Source: Chloroflexota bacterium (GTDB lineage Bacteria > Chloroflexota > Anaerolineae > Anaerolineales > Anaerolineaceae). Taken from it: a DNA stretch of 43,308 nucleotides. The stretch lies in the NCBI GenBank assembly GCA_021779955.1, contig JAJXZS010000056.1:1-43308 (forward strand). Direction: 5' to 3'. A model generated the notes under the pieces. It did no database searches. It worked only from the letters and a program-made list of their open reading frames with translations, and had not been told where the DNA came from. Shown here one piece after another: positions 6,940 to 16,160 of the stretch (within the stretch, counting starts at the first letter, position 1; each line of letters opens with the position of its first letter). The translations under genes were made by a program, and so were the position numbers.

Positions 6940-7572
6940 TTATGCCAATGAACTCTTCACTGATTGGATCTCGCTAAACTTGTCGCTGAAGGCCTTGACG
7001 AGTTGGGGATCGAAGAGCGTGTCTGCGCTATCTGTAATCATCTTCAGGGCTTCCTCGTCTGAGACAACAGTTTTGTAAGAACGGTGAGTGGTAAGGGCAT
7101 CGAACACATCGGCAATCGCGCAGATCCGTCCACTGATGGGGATCTCTTCGCCTTTCAATCCGCGCGGGTAGCCCGAGCCGTCCCAGCGTTCGTGATGGGT
7201 GAGAGCAATGGTCGACGCGGTCTGGAAGACCGAAGAAGTCGAATGGTCGAGAATCTTCGCTCCGTCAAGGGTATGCTTTTCGATGAGTTTCCACTCGTCT
7301 GCCTGGTAATTGCCGATACGCGTAAGCAACTCGTCAGGAATCTCGACTTTGCCGATATCGTGAAGCTGGCTGGCAAGTCCGAGAATGGAGGACTCGTGGT
7401 TGGTCAGCCCGGCAGCCTGGGCGATGATCTGACAATATTGTCTGATGCGTTCAAGGTGCAGGCGGTTATCCCACTCCTTGATCTCAGCAATGTACGCCAG
7501 ACGGACAAAACTCTCGTTCAGTTCCTGATTCTTGGTATCGCCACGTGACTTAAACATTTTGCCCCGTTTCAT
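6940..7572 (-). CDS. HD-GYP domain cyclic-di-GMP phosphodiesterase
   Basis: Hydrolyses cyclic di-GMP. The protein has a short N-terminal stretch and then a complete HD-GYP domain: metal-binding HDIGK, the later HH pair, and the GYP-box segment DGSGYPRGLKGEEIP, ending with the family's DALTTHRSYK helix. There is no receiver or membrane sensor domain in the reading frame. The start is uncertain: ATG at 7572, ATG at 7557, and TTG at 7647 are all in frame. The TTG lies inside a -35-like TTGACA, which argues against it. It is transcribed away from the Tad operon. That makes it a likely local regulator of surface attachment through cyclic di-GMP (inference from context). Confidence 0.85.
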   Translation of the reverse strand: MKRGKMFKSRGDTKNQELNESFVRLAYIAEIKEWDNRLHLERIRQYCQIIAQAAGLTNHESSILGLASQLHDIGKVEIPDELLTRIGNYQADEWKLIEKHTLDGAKILDHSTSSVFQTASTIALTHHERWDGSGYPRGLKGEEIPISGRICAIADVFDALTTHRSYKTVVSDEEALKMITDSADTLFDPQLVKAFSDKFSEIQSVKSSLA

Positions 7573-7641
7573 GAATAGACCAACCGGAGGATAATTCAAA
7601 ACAAAGAATGACTTCTTTTTTTTATCATTTTTTAATGGATG

Positions 7642-7653
7642 TGTCAATTGACA
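7642..7653. promoter_or_regulatory. Palindromic divergent -35 / possible operator
   Basis: TGTCAATTGACA is a perfect 12-base palindrome that supplies a consensus TTGACA on each strand. On the minus strand (7647-7642) it is followed after 17 bases by TAAAAA, a plausible promoter for the HD-GYP gene. On the plus strand (7648-7653) a TATAAT lies at 7676-7681, 22 bases on, which is too far for a normal promoter without an activator. Confidence 0.5.
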
Positions 7654-7681
7654 AGACGTACACTGAGAAATAATGTATAAT

Positions 7682-7727
7682 GTTGTCTAGCAGACCCTAT
7701 AACTGGCACCGTGAACAACTAGACAAC
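7682..7727. repeat. Inverted repeat in the Tad operon leader
   Basis: GTTGTCTAG (7682-7690) and CTAGACAAC (7719-7727) form a perfect 9-base inverted repeat with a 28-base centre. It sits directly after the TATAAT at 7676-7681, so it would be at the start of the transcript. It could be an operator pair or a 5' hairpin protecting the long tad mRNA. Confidence 0.5.
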
Positions 7728-7808
7728 TGATATTTTATTGGAATGTGGGGTAATTTGCATCGCACATCGAAGAGACTGACCCACATAGTTCATTAATGGG
7801 AGGGTTCA

Positions 7809-8312
7809 ATGGGGGAACGAAAGCGCGCAATCCGATCAGCGAACGTGGGGAGTAACTCTAGCACCACGTCCAAGCCATCCGCGCAGGCACTGATCGAACT
7901 TGCGCTGATATTGCCGATATTGCTCGTATTGATCATAGGCGCACTGGAATTTGGGCGCGTCCTCTACACAAAAATCATCATAACCAACGCAGCCCGCGAG
8001 GGGGCGTATTATCTCAGCACGCACAGCACTACTTCAGATTCCTGCGATGCGATGTGCGAGGCTGGAACCTACAACGCAGCCGCAAACGAAGCATCGAGTT
8101 CCGGTGTATCTCTAAATCCAGGTGATGTTGTCGTCGCCTCGCCGTTTCCACCTGATCCTGATCCGGCCACCGATCTTTATATCGGCAAAGTCACAGTACA
8201 AACTCAAGTACAAGACTTGCTGATCCTGGGATTCCTCGGAGACGCTTTTCACCTCACCAGTTCCACCGGGGATTTTACCGTGACTTCTAGTGTGGAGATG
8301 ATGATTCAATGA
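7809..8312 (+). CDS. TadE-like pseudopilin (first)
   Basis: The first gene of the Tad pilus operon; GGGAGG precedes the ATG. After a 26-residue polar start comes the class III signal: Ala, then Gln-Ala-Leu-Ile-Glu (Glu at +5), then a hydrophobic helix, then the FGR segment of TadE proteins. The residue before the expected cleavage is Ala rather than the usual Gly. The extracytoplasmic part has two Cys (SCDAMC). TadE/TadF are minor pseudopilins matured by a prepilin peptidase and needed for pilus assembly or priming. 167 residues. Confidence 0.85.
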   Translation: MGERKRAIRSANVGSNSSTTSKPSAQALIELALILPILLVLIIGALEFGRVLYTKIIITNAAREGAYYLSTHSTTSDSCDAMCEAGTYNAAANEASSSGVSLNPGDVVVASPFPPDPDPATDLYIGKVTVQTQVQDLLILGFLGDAFHLTSSTGDFTVTSSVEMMIQ

Positions 8313-8800
8313 ATGCGCATAGGACCGTTCAGGGACAATCGCTAATTGAATTTGCTCTTGTGTTCCCATTGCTTATTTTTGTTGTTCTGGCCTTATTCGA
8401 TATTGGCCGAGGCGTATTCTATTTCTCCACTTTAAATACCGCAGTGCGCGAAGCAACGCGAGACGCAATCGTCATGAAGTATAGTACCGCGAACGAAGCA
8501 ACTCTAAAAGATGCCATAAAGGGACGTGTGTTGAATTATTTATTCGGCGTCAGTGAGTTAACTGATTATTACAGCAATTGCACGGACCCACTCTCGACGA
8601 GTTGCACGATCACCGTGAAATATATCAATATTGTTACTCCTACAGACCCTGAGGCAATCTTTGATCCCAAAGTGCAGGTGATTGCAACTTACCCATTCGA
8701 GACAATTACGCCATTTATCTCATTTTTCACTGGGCATGATGGAAAAATCCCCATTGAAGTCCAATCAACTATGCTCTTGGCTCCAGTAGCAAAACCCTAA
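8309..8800 (+). CDS. TadE/TadF-like pseudopilin (second)
   Basis: It overlaps the previous gene by four bases (ATGA), so the two are translationally coupled. The protein begins with ten polar residues, then Gly and Gln-Ser-Leu-Ile-Glu with Glu at +5, a hydrophobic helix and DIGRG. This is a canonical class III pseudopilin signal with Gly at -1. The soluble part carries a Cys pair that may be disulfide bonded. It is 163 residues, and a minor pilin or initiation component is likely. Confidence 0.85.
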   Translation: MNAHRTVQGQSLIEFALVFPLLIFVVLALFDIGRGVFYFSTLNTAVREATRDAIVMKYSTANEATLKDAIKGRVLNYLFGVSELTDYYSNCTDPLSTSCTITVKYINIVTPTDPEAIFDPKVQVIATYPFETITPFISFFTGHDGKIPIEVQSTMLLAPVAKP

Positions 8801-8815
8801 TAATTGGAGGTGGGA

Positions 8816-10105
8816 ATGAAGAAATCCTTTCCAAAGCATAAGCTTGAGTTCGGCCAAGTGATCCCTCTGGTTGTGTTGATGATGTTTGCAATAATCGCCA
8901 TGGTTGCGTTGATTCTCGATGGTGGGACAATTATGTCCAATCGTCGAACTGCCCAGGCAGCGGCTGACGCAGGCGCACTTGCGGGCGCCAAGCAATTGTG
9001 TTTGGGGAATCCATCGCGGGCAATCTCTGACGGCAAATACTACGCAGAGCTCAATGGTGCCGCTACCCCGGTGGCCGATCCGACGATTAGCGGTGGGATG
9101 ATCCATGTTATTACTTCCGTCACTCAGCCGTCATTTTTTGCAGGTATTTTCGGAGTGTCGACTCTGCCCGCAGGTGCATCTGCTGATGCCGGATGTTACG
9201 GCCCTGCCGGAAAGGCTGTGCTGCCGCTTTCATGGATTTGCAAGGGGCCTAACGCAGGGGAATTACCTTTCGACCCCAATATGGATTGTGAAATCCAGAC
9301 ATTGAGTTGGGATAATTTGCTGCTTCCGCTTGTCAAGGGAGATGTCTCTTCGGTCGAGATCGATGACCTGACTTACACATTGGACAGCAAATATCCGCAT
9401 AGTATTACTACACCTGTGGTCAACGCGGGCGTCACCGAGTATCTGCCTCCAAAAGAGATCTACATTGTCATCGATACTGACAAGGTTTGCATTGAAGATA
9501 GCCATCCTCCGTATCCCACCGGAGCCATCGTGTGTGATCTGGATGGCGATGGCAAGAAAGAGATTCAAACAAGTGGCGATCGAGGGTGGCTTTACCTTAC
9601 CGCCGATACCAACAATATCACAAAGTGGATTACCGACGTTCCGCCGTTCACCTTGCGCACCCACATTTGGCTTTCCGGAAAATCAGGTGGGGATGTAAAT
9701 GTATTTAACAAGTTGATCTCGTACAATTATGTAGGCGAAAGAGTTCTCATTCCGGTCTATAACACCTTTTGCGAAGGCGACCCCAGTGTTGAAGGATCAC
9801 CATGCATGGTTGAAGCGCACGATCCTCTTTATTGGGATCTAGAACCTGCCGGAGGAGACATCTTCGACGAGATGAGAAGCACGAACGATAACTACCATGT
9901 CATCACCTTCGATGCATTCTATATTTCGTGTGTTTCAACGAAGGGTGATTGCCCGGGCGCAAATTATGCCCGCAGCATTGACCCTGACCTCGGCGAAATA
10001 CCTACAATGGAAGGGTTCTTCTTAACGGATGTAGGTCTCTCAGCAGATTATGCCCAGAATTGTTCAGTTAACCTGGGTAATTGCATTGTTTCCTTGTCTA
10101 AATAA
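8816..10105 (+). CDS. tadG: TadG-like pilus assembly protein
   Basis: The ATG at 8816 after GGAGGTGGG is preferred to the TTG at 8804. The 429-residue protein begins with a short basic segment and then Gly-Gln and a hydrophobic helix with the IMSNRRTAQAAADAGALAGA segment, the hallmark of the TadG-like N-terminal domain. The rest is a large Cys-containing extracytoplasmic domain without the von Willebrand A motif. An acidic DLDGDGKKE stretch resembles a calcium loop. In the Tad system TadG is a membrane-anchored envelope protein implicated in pilus stability. Confidence 0.8.
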   Translation: MKKSFPKHKLEFGQVIPLVVLMMFAIIAMVALILDGGTIMSNRRTAQAAADAGALAGAKQLCLGNPSRAISDGKYYAELNGAATPVADPTISGGMIHVITSVTQPSFFAGIFGVSTLPAGASADAGCYGPAGKAVLPLSWICKGPNAGELPFDPNMDCEIQTLSWDNLLLPLVKGDVSSVEIDDLTYTLDSKYPHSITTPVVNAGVTEYLPPKEIYIVIDTDKVCIEDSHPPYPTGAIVCDLDGDGKKEIQTSGDRGWLYLTADTNNITKWITDVPPFTLRTHIWLSGKSGGDVNVFNKLISYNYVGERVLIPVYNTFCEGDPSVEGSPCMVEAHDPLYWDLEPAGGDIFDEMRSTNDNYHVITFDAFYISCVSTKGDCPGANYARSIDPDLGEIPTMEGFFLTDVGLSADYAQNCSVNLGNCIVSLSK

Positions 10106-10141
10106 TCGCATCATTCTCGCACGATCATAGAGGAGGACACC

Positions 10142-11002
10142 TTGGCACCTCGCAGTCGAACCATACTCATCGTAATCGTAGGAATATTTCTCCTGCTCGT
10201 TGGAGTGGGAGCAGCATATTTGTTGATCCAACGCCTGAATGCTCAAAACCAGGAACAATCCCAGCAAGCGCAGGTATCAAAAACCAGTATCGTGGTGATG
10301 GCGCGCGATATGAGCCTGGGAGATCGGGTCAACGCAGGCGACGTGATCCTGTCTGAAGTGCCGGTGGAAGTTGTGCCACGGGATGCCATTACCGCCACCG
10401 ACACTGTCATTGGCAAGATCCTCAAGGCAGATGTGGTGCAGGGTGAAATGCTGCTTTCGCACAATGTGGCAGATCCAACCAACAACAACCATGATCTCAG
10501 CTTTATCCTCGCTGATGACCACGTGATGATGGCTTTTCCCGCCACCGACCAGATGAGCAAGGAAAACGTGATCCAGCGTGGAGATGTGATCGACATCTTT
10601 GCCACTTTCCAGGAACAGGTCAAGCAGGTGCCTGGCGTAACCGAATCGACAACCACCACCAACCAGGAGCCGGTGATGCGCGTTTTCACTGTGGACACCT
10701 TCCAAAAGGTCTCTGTCACGGCGCTGGTCTTGGATGTGATCAACCAGGAACAAGCAACGCCCGCCGGAGTCAATCTGACAGGTGCAGGCAACACCACAGC
10801 CACGTCGCGAACCACGACTGAGATCTCATCCTACCTGCTCGCGCTCACCCCGCAGGATGCCTTGATCTTGAAACACTTGAAGGATGTGAATGCCACATTC
10901 GATTTTGTGCTGAGGTCTCCCACATCGACCGTCCAATACGATCTGACACCAGTAACCGAGGAATATATTATTGAACTTTACGGTCTTGAGATATTACCTT
11001 AA
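10142..11002 (+). CDS. cpaB: Flp pilus assembly protein CpaB/RcpC
   Basis: The start is TTG at 10142, dictated by AGAGGAGG at 10130-10137; no in-frame ATG fits. One N-terminal membrane span (about residues 5-27) is followed by an extracytoplasmic SAF domain beginning IVVMARDMSLGDRVNAGDVI and then the RcpC/CpaB domain. In diderm bacteria this protein guides the outer-membrane secretin. Here no secretin is encoded, so it must work in the cell-wall zone. 286 residues, fifth position from the end of a nine-gene run with short gaps. Confidence 0.85.
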   Translation: MAPRSRTILIVIVGIFLLLVGVGAAYLLIQRLNAQNQEQSQQAQVSKTSIVVMARDMSLGDRVNAGDVILSEVPVEVVPRDAITATDTVIGKILKADVVQGEMLLSHNVADPTNNNHDLSFILADDHVMMAFPATDQMSKENVIQRGDVIDIFATFQEQVKQVPGVTESTTTTNQEPVMRVFTVDTFQKVSVTALVLDVINQEQATPAGVNLTGAGNTTATSRTTTEISSYLLALTPQDALILKHLKDVNATFDFVLRSPTSTVQYDLTPVTEEYIIELYGLEILP

Positions 11003-11025
11003 AAATTCGAGACATAGAGGCTACC

Positions 11026-12273
11026 ATGACGACATCTGATCAGAAAACTCACATTCTCACGATCACATCCAACCCTGTGATCCAGGAATCGGTGGAAGGA
11101 GCTTTCAGGAACGAACCTGATTTTTCGCTGCTCGACCCATCGGTCCTGGCAATCGGTATTTTGCCTGCGATAGAAACTGAGAAGCCGCAGATCATTCTGC
11201 TGGATTTTGAGTACAAGGATGAGGAATCGTACGATCTTGTAGACAAGATCGCCACTCGCTTTCCAGGCACTGCTGTGATCGTGATCCTTCCTGAGACTAA
11301 AGTGCAGTTCTCCGACCGGGTGATCTTATCAGGAGCGCGGGCATTCATTCTTTACCCGTTCACACAAAAAAGCATCCAGGTAACGACGAAACGCGTTCTG
11401 GAGTTGCTTACGCGCAACTATCCCGTCACGCCGCTGCCCGAGATGCGCAAAGCCATCGTCCGCCCCAAGAACACCTACGTCGTCTACAGCCCCAAGGGCG
11501 GCGCTGGAACATCGACCGTTGCGGTCAACCTTGCGATTGCCATCAATCAGAAAGCCAAAGATAAAGTGCTATTGATGGATGGCAAGCAGATGTTTGGCCA
11601 TGTTGCCCTAATGCTCAATCTCCGCACTGCAAATTCGATCACCGATCTGATCTCCCATGCTGGAACGCTCGACCCGCATCTGATCAACCAGGTTGTGGTC
11701 GACCACACATCGGGCATCAAGGTCCTCCCCAGCCCCAGTTCTGTTGCCGAAGGACAGGGAATCCGCCCTGACGATCTGTATAAAGTGGTACAGGGCGTAC
11801 AAAGTGCGTTCGCGATCACGATTATCGACGGCGGCAGTTTCCTCAACGAGAATACCGTCACCCTGATGGATGCGGCGGACAAAGTCATCGTGGTGCTTAA
11901 CCCCGATCTTGCGGCGTTACGTGACGTGCGCCAATTCATGGATATCTGCAAGAACCTCTCGTATCCTGCAGAAAAAATCGTCTACATTCTCAATCAAACC
12001 GGGTTGAAAACGGAAATCCGGCGCGAAGAGATCGAAAACATCCTCAAAGTGAAGATTCTCACCAGCATTCCCATGGATGAGGGGTTCTGCCTGAGCTGCC
12101 TGAATGAGGGCACGCCTCTGATTCAGAAGAATTCGCGCCATCCCATCAGCAAAGCGATTCAAAACCTGGCGGGCCTGGTGTTGAAGCAGATCAGCGATGC
12201 GAATGCAGCCTATAACGCCGCTGAAAAACAGGCATCGGCAGAAGTATTGGCAAAGTCATCAAGACTCGGCTGA
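11026..12273 (+). CDS. cpaE: TadZ/CpaE-like ParA-family ATPase with receiver-like N-domain
   Basis: 415 residues. Residues about 8-130 form a receiver-like domain that contains a central ILLDFEY strand, as in pseudo-receivers of TadZ. After a linker comes a ParA/MinD ATPase domain with the deviant loop SPKGGAGTST (about residue 153). The second Lys of MinD (GKT) is replaced, as is usual for TadZ. It localises the Tad machine to the pole or membrane site. The end overlaps the region just before the TadB start; no frame overlap is needed. Confidence 0.88.
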   Translation: MTTSDQKTHILTITSNPVIQESVEGAFRNEPDFSLLDPSVLAIGILPAIETEKPQIILLDFEYKDEESYDLVDKIATRFPGTAVIVILPETKVQFSDRVILSGARAFILYPFTQKSIQVTTKRVLELLTRNYPVTPLPEMRKAIVRPKNTYVVYSPKGGAGTSTVAVNLAIAINQKAKDKVLLMDGKQMFGHVALMLNLRTANSITDLISHAGTLDPHLINQVVVDHTSGIKVLPSPSSVAEGQGIRPDDLYKVVQGVQSAFAITIIDGGSFLNENTVTLMDAADKVIVVLNPDLAALRDVRQFMDICKNLSYPAEKIVYILNQTGLKTEIRREEIENILKVKILTSIPMDEGFCLSCLNEGTPLIQKNSRHPISKAIQNLAGLVLKQISDANAAYNAAEKQASAEVLAKSSRLG

Positions 12274-12298
12274 TCTTTCATACAAAAGAGGTTCAACT

Positions 12299-13291
12299 TT
12301 GACTGCAGACAATATCGATGCAATTTTGTTGATACTCGTTCTCATCAGCGGACTGGGATTGGTGGGCATCATCGTCTGGCTGCTGCGAATGACTACAGCA
12401 TCCCGGGTGAGCGGCAGGGTTGGGTCATTTGTTGGGCCTGTCAACACCGCGGTGCGGGCACAGACTCGCAAAGTGGAAGGATCGATGATCCGCCTCGAGC
12501 AGTTCGAGGGGATTCGCGGACAGTTAAACGAAGCGCTGACAGTGCTTTCCACCTTCAAGCTGCAGGAAAAGATATCCAGCGCTTACTGGCCGATCACCGA
12601 TATCGAGTTCATCCTCATCCGCGTTGCTGCAACTCTGGTGGGTTTCCTGATCGGATGGGCGATCCCCCAAAATATCATTGGCGGTATCGGACTGGGTTTC
12701 CTGGCCTATCTGGTTCCAGGATTTCTGCTCGACCGCGCGATCACCCAACGGCGCAAGAAATTCAGCGACCAACTGCTCGACTTCTTGATCCTGATCAAAG
12801 GAGCCATCGGGGCGGGGTACAGTCTGCCTCAGGCGTTGGATATGGCGGTCAGTCAAACCAATGCCCCCGTTTCCGAAGAGTTCAGCCGCGTGCTGCGTGA
12901 GGTGAAGTTCGGTTTTGCGCTCGACCAGGCCTTGACAAACCTGTCTGAGCGAATGCAAAGCGACGATTTGATGCTGGTGGTGACTGCCATCATCATCAAC
13001 ACGCAGGTGGGCGGCAATCTGAGCGTAGTCCTGGGCGTAGCCATCGATACCATTCGTGAGCGGATCCACCTCTACGGCGAGGTGCGCTCGCTTACGGCCT
13101 ATGCCCGTTACGTGGGATATTTCATTTCGTTGCTTCCCTTTATCGCTGCTCTGCTGATCTTTTTCTTCAATCCCAGGTACTTCGACAATGTTGGGACAGA
13201 ATTGATCTCGCAAATCATTTTCGTTCTTGCTTTCATCGGCCTGATCATTGGGAATATCATCATCCGGCAAATCGTTAAAATTAAAGTGTAA
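12299..13291 (+). CDS. tadB: TadB inner-membrane platform protein
   Basis: The TTG at 12299 is chosen because AAAAGAGG ends seven bases upstream; a longer frame from 12197 would be buried in cpaE. The 330-residue protein has an N-terminal span, a cytoplasmic stretch, two spans at about 105-150, the type II secretion F domain (FSDQLLDFLILIKGAIGAGYSLPQAL...), and two C-terminal spans. With TadC it makes the membrane platform on which the CpaF ATPase acts. Confidence 0.85.
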   Translation: MTADNIDAILLILVLISGLGLVGIIVWLLRMTTASRVSGRVGSFVGPVNTAVRAQTRKVEGSMIRLEQFEGIRGQLNEALTVLSTFKLQEKISSAYWPITDIEFILIRVAATLVGFLIGWAIPQNIIGGIGLGFLAYLVPGFLLDRAITQRRKKFSDQLLDFLILIKGAIGAGYSLPQALDMAVSQTNAPVSEEFSRVLREVKFGFALDQALTNLSERMQSDDLMLVVTAIIINTQVGGNLSVVLGVAIDTIRERIHLYGEVRSLTAYARYVGYFISLLPFIAALLIFFFNPRYFDNVGTELISQIIFVLAFIGLIIGNIIIRQIVKIKV

Positions 13292-13303
13292 ACGGGGCGT
13301 ATC

Positions 13304-14278
13304 ATGACCGATCTGCTCAATAACACAACGTTCTTAGTCATAGTCTTCGCGGGCGTGCTGGCAATGCTGGCATTCGTGATGGTCATTGCGGCTGCGATGG
13401 TTCTAAGCAAGGGAGAGCGGGGTGTCTCGAAACGCGTGCAAGATTTCGTCATCGAACGCGAGGTGAAGAAGGTAGATACTTCTACCAAGACGCGGCAAAT
13501 ATTGCCGAGGGATATCACAGGCACGTTGTTTAGCCGCACACTCGTCCCCTTTATGAAGGGTGTGGTCGATTTCCTTGGACGGTTCACACCAGCATCTTCA
13601 GTTGCCAAGATCAATCACCAACTGGCCATCGCAGGAAACCCCATGAACATGCACGCTCAAGAATTCTACGGCGTTCGCGTGTTGTTCCTGCTCGTGGGTA
13701 TCGGAGGTGCGGTATGGATCAATTACAACCACATTCCGCTCGATGGCACCCGCCTGCTTATGGGGGTCGTTGTCATTGTGTTTTCAATGCTGATACCTTA
13801 TGCGTGGCTGAATTCTGAGGTACGCAAGGCACAAGATGAGATCAGGCGGAATTTGCCGGATGCACTGGACATGCTCTCGGTTTGCGCATCTGCAGGCCTT
13901 GGTTTCGATCAGTCTCTGCAAAAGATCACCGAATACTGGCCCACAGCTCTTGGCAAGGAGTTTAAACGCGTAACCCAGGAAATCGAGATGGGCGTTTCGC
14001 GCTCGCAGGCTTTGAGAAATATGAGCGACCGCCTTGATGTGGACGACTTGACCAGTTTTATTGCCATTATCGTGCAGGCTGAAGAAATGGGCATGAGCTT
14101 TGCAGACGTGCTGCACAGCCAGGCTGCCCAGATGAGAATCCTGCGCCAGTTTAGGGCCAAAGAAATCGCCAATAAGATGCCGGCAAAGATGATCATTCCG
14201 CTCGCCATCTTCATCTTCCCGGCGTTGATTGCTGTAATCCTTGGCCCAATTATTCCTACATTATTTAACCTATTTTAA
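13304..14278 (+). CDS. tadC: TadC inner-membrane platform protein
   Basis: It starts 12 bases after tadB. The 324-residue protein has a span at residues 8-32, two central spans, and the type II secretion F domain with the NLPDALDMLSVCASAGLGFDQSL helix. The MRILRQFRAKEIANKMPAKMIIPLAIFIFPALIAVILGP end is typical of TadC. It pairs with TadB. Confidence 0.88.
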   Translation: MTDLLNNTTFLVIVFAGVLAMLAFVMVIAAAMVLSKGERGVSKRVQDFVIEREVKKVDTSTKTRQILPRDITGTLFSRTLVPFMKGVVDFLGRFTPASSVAKINHQLAIAGNPMNMHAQEFYGVRVLFLLVGIGGAVWINYNHIPLDGTRLLMGVVVIVFSMLIPYAWLNSEVRKAQDEIRRNLPDALDMLSVCASAGLGFDQSLQKITEYWPTALGKEFKRVTQEIEMGVSRSQALRNMSDRLDVDDLTSFIAIIVQAEEMGMSFADVLHSQAAQMRILRQFRAKEIANKMPAKMIIPLAIFIFPALIAVILGPIIPTLFNLF

Positions 14279-14283
14279 AAACT

Positions 14284-16095
14284 ATGAGCGTGCGCATGAA
14301 GAATGATGAGATCAACGAAAAAGGGCAGGCTGCCAGACCTGCCAAGAAACCTACGCACATCAATCCATTTATTGGTGACGATGAATTGACGGCAGATCCC
14401 GAGTACATGCAGCTTCTGGTCGAGTACCAGAACGCCCGCTGGGACGAATGCAATGTTCTGCTGAACAACCTTTTGAAAAAGTATCCTGGCAATCGCCGCC
14501 TGGCCGAATTCCAACAGGATTTCGAGTTTCAGTATCTCTTTCATAAGAGCACCCAGGAAAACGTAAAAGAAAAGCATAAACGGGATGCATCCATCGTGGT
14601 CAGGAGATTCAGTATAAGCTTTGGCCTGATCGTCCTGGCGGTTGCCGTTGCTGTCGGCATTTTCGTTCTGGTTTATTCGCTCACGATCAGCCGCCAGCAA
14701 AACTACAATAAGGGGCAGATCGACCTATTGGGATTGCAGGTTCAGTCGTTGCTGGCTTCCGGTCAGCCTGAAAAAGCCTCTGAGATCTTGCAGCAGATGA
14801 AGCTGATCGATCCCCAAAACCCTGAGGTTGTAGCGCTCGGGATCAAAACGAATGAATTGCTTGCGGTGAATCAACTCTACAATGATGCCATTGCCAAGAT
14901 CAATGCCGGCATGGACAGCGATGCACTCGCTCTGCTGCTGCAAATTCAATCGACGAATCCAAGTTTTAGAGATACAGCACTATTGGTGGAACAGACGAAC
15001 AACCGCATTCAGGTGAAGCAGTTGAGTGATGCTGCTGCTACGGCATACACCGAAGGCCGCTGGCAGGATGCTATCGACAATTACGAACAGGTGCTCACGC
15101 TTAACCCCGATTCAGAAAATCCGAACCTCAAGGAGCAATTGCTCAACAGCTACTTACGGCGGATCATCGAGATGATGAACAGCGATCAGACGACCGTCGA
15201 TGATATCAATAAAGCTGAAATCTATTACCGACGCGCCGTGGCGATGATCCCTCAAAGTCGCACGTTCAGCACTGAACGTGACAACCTGCAAAAAATCTCT
15301 TCCAGCTTACTCGAGGTGAAGTACAGCCAGACCGCCCTTGCCCTGGTATCAGATCCAAACCAGACGGAGTATGCAATCACCCAGGCGGTCAATTTTATGA
15401 AGAAGGCAGCCAACCTCAACCCCAACAGCAACCTTCTGCAATCCGAAGTGGACAAAATCCAACTGTACCAGGTGGCGTTCAGCGACTACGTTCAAATGGA
15501 TTGGCGATCGGCAATCGACAGCCTAAACACCCTGTATGCCATGGACAAGGGGTATGCCAACGGAAATGTGAATCAGCTGCTTTACGAGGCTTACATGGGG
15601 CGGGGGAACCAATACTACTCGGTAGGGCTATACAACGATGCCCGAAAAGACTATGAAGCAGCCGAGAACCTCGCCTGGGAATCCGGCGACAATAATCTCA
15701 CCCAGATCTTTATGGTCGAGGTGGATCTCGGATATGCCTTCGGTCAATTAAGAGATTATCAGAACGCAGCTTCGTATTTCAAGTCGGCGGTCGAGGCGGT
15801 GGACTACGCCAACCGGGCGGCAGCATATCCCACATTCGTCAATGACATTGCCAATGCGGGAGCCATGTACGAAACCGGGTCTTACAGGAATTCCTATAAT
15901 CTGTACGAGCAGGCGCTGCAAGATAAATATTATCTGTTCGATGAGACTGAAATCAATGCGCTTGAAAGCACATGCTTTGCATATATCGCGCGCCAGAATC
16001 GTTCGAGTGTGCAGGCGATTTTGGAATACAACCAGTTATCCAAAGCGACTCTGATCTCGTATGCTCAGACTCTCAAAATACCTTACCTGCCTTAA
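14284..16095 (+). CDS. TPR-repeat membrane protein of the Tad operon
   Basis: 603 residues with a charged cytoplasmic N-terminus of about 108 residues, one membrane span at 110-134, and then more than 450 residues of helical repeats outside, including TPR-like pairs (for example TEGRWQDAIDNYEQVLTLNPDSENP). It starts five bases after tadC, and no clear ribosome binding site is seen before 14284 or the alternative ATG at 14299, so coupling to tadC is likely. The position between TadC and CpaF suggests a scaffold role like that of the lipoprotein TadD, but it is much longer and not a lipoprotein. I do not recognise a named family. Confidence 0.75.
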   Translation: MSVRMKNDEINEKGQAARPAKKPTHINPFIGDDELTADPEYMQLLVEYQNARWDECNVLLNNLLKKYPGNRRLAEFQQDFEFQYLFHKSTQENVKEKHKRDASIVVRRFSISFGLIVLAVAVAVGIFVLVYSLTISRQQNYNKGQIDLLGLQVQSLLASGQPEKASEILQQMKLIDPQNPEVVALGIKTNELLAVNQLYNDAIAKINAGMDSDALALLLQIQSTNPSFRDTALLVEQTNNRIQVKQLSDAAATAYTEGRWQDAIDNYEQVLTLNPDSENPNLKEQLLNSYLRRIIEMMNSDQTTVDDINKAEIYYRRAVAMIPQSRTFSTERDNLQKISSSLLEVKYSQTALALVSDPNQTEYAITQAVNFMKKAANLNPNSNLLQSEVDKIQLYQVAFSDYVQMDWRSAIDSLNTLYAMDKGYANGNVNQLLYEAYMGRGNQYYSVGLYNDARKDYEAAENLAWESGDNNLTQIFMVEVDLGYAFGQLRDYQNAASYFKSAVEAVDYANRAAAYPTFVNDIANAGAMYETGSYRNSYNLYEQALQDKYYLFDETEINALESTCFAYIARQNRSSVQAILEYNQLSKATLISYAQTLKIPYLP

Positions 16096-16160
16096 ATACG
16101 CAGCCCGGCAGGAGAGATTCAGCATTCAGTGATAAGTATTCGCACCCCGAGGAGGATTTA

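Noticed and set aside
12197-12298. Upstream extension of TadB inside cpaE
   Set aside because: The extension is polar and unlike TadB. A good ribosome binding site points to the TTG at 12299.
15972-16160. Upstream extension of CpaF overlapping the TPR gene
   Set aside because: The ATG at 16161 has GAGGAGG and gives the normal family length.
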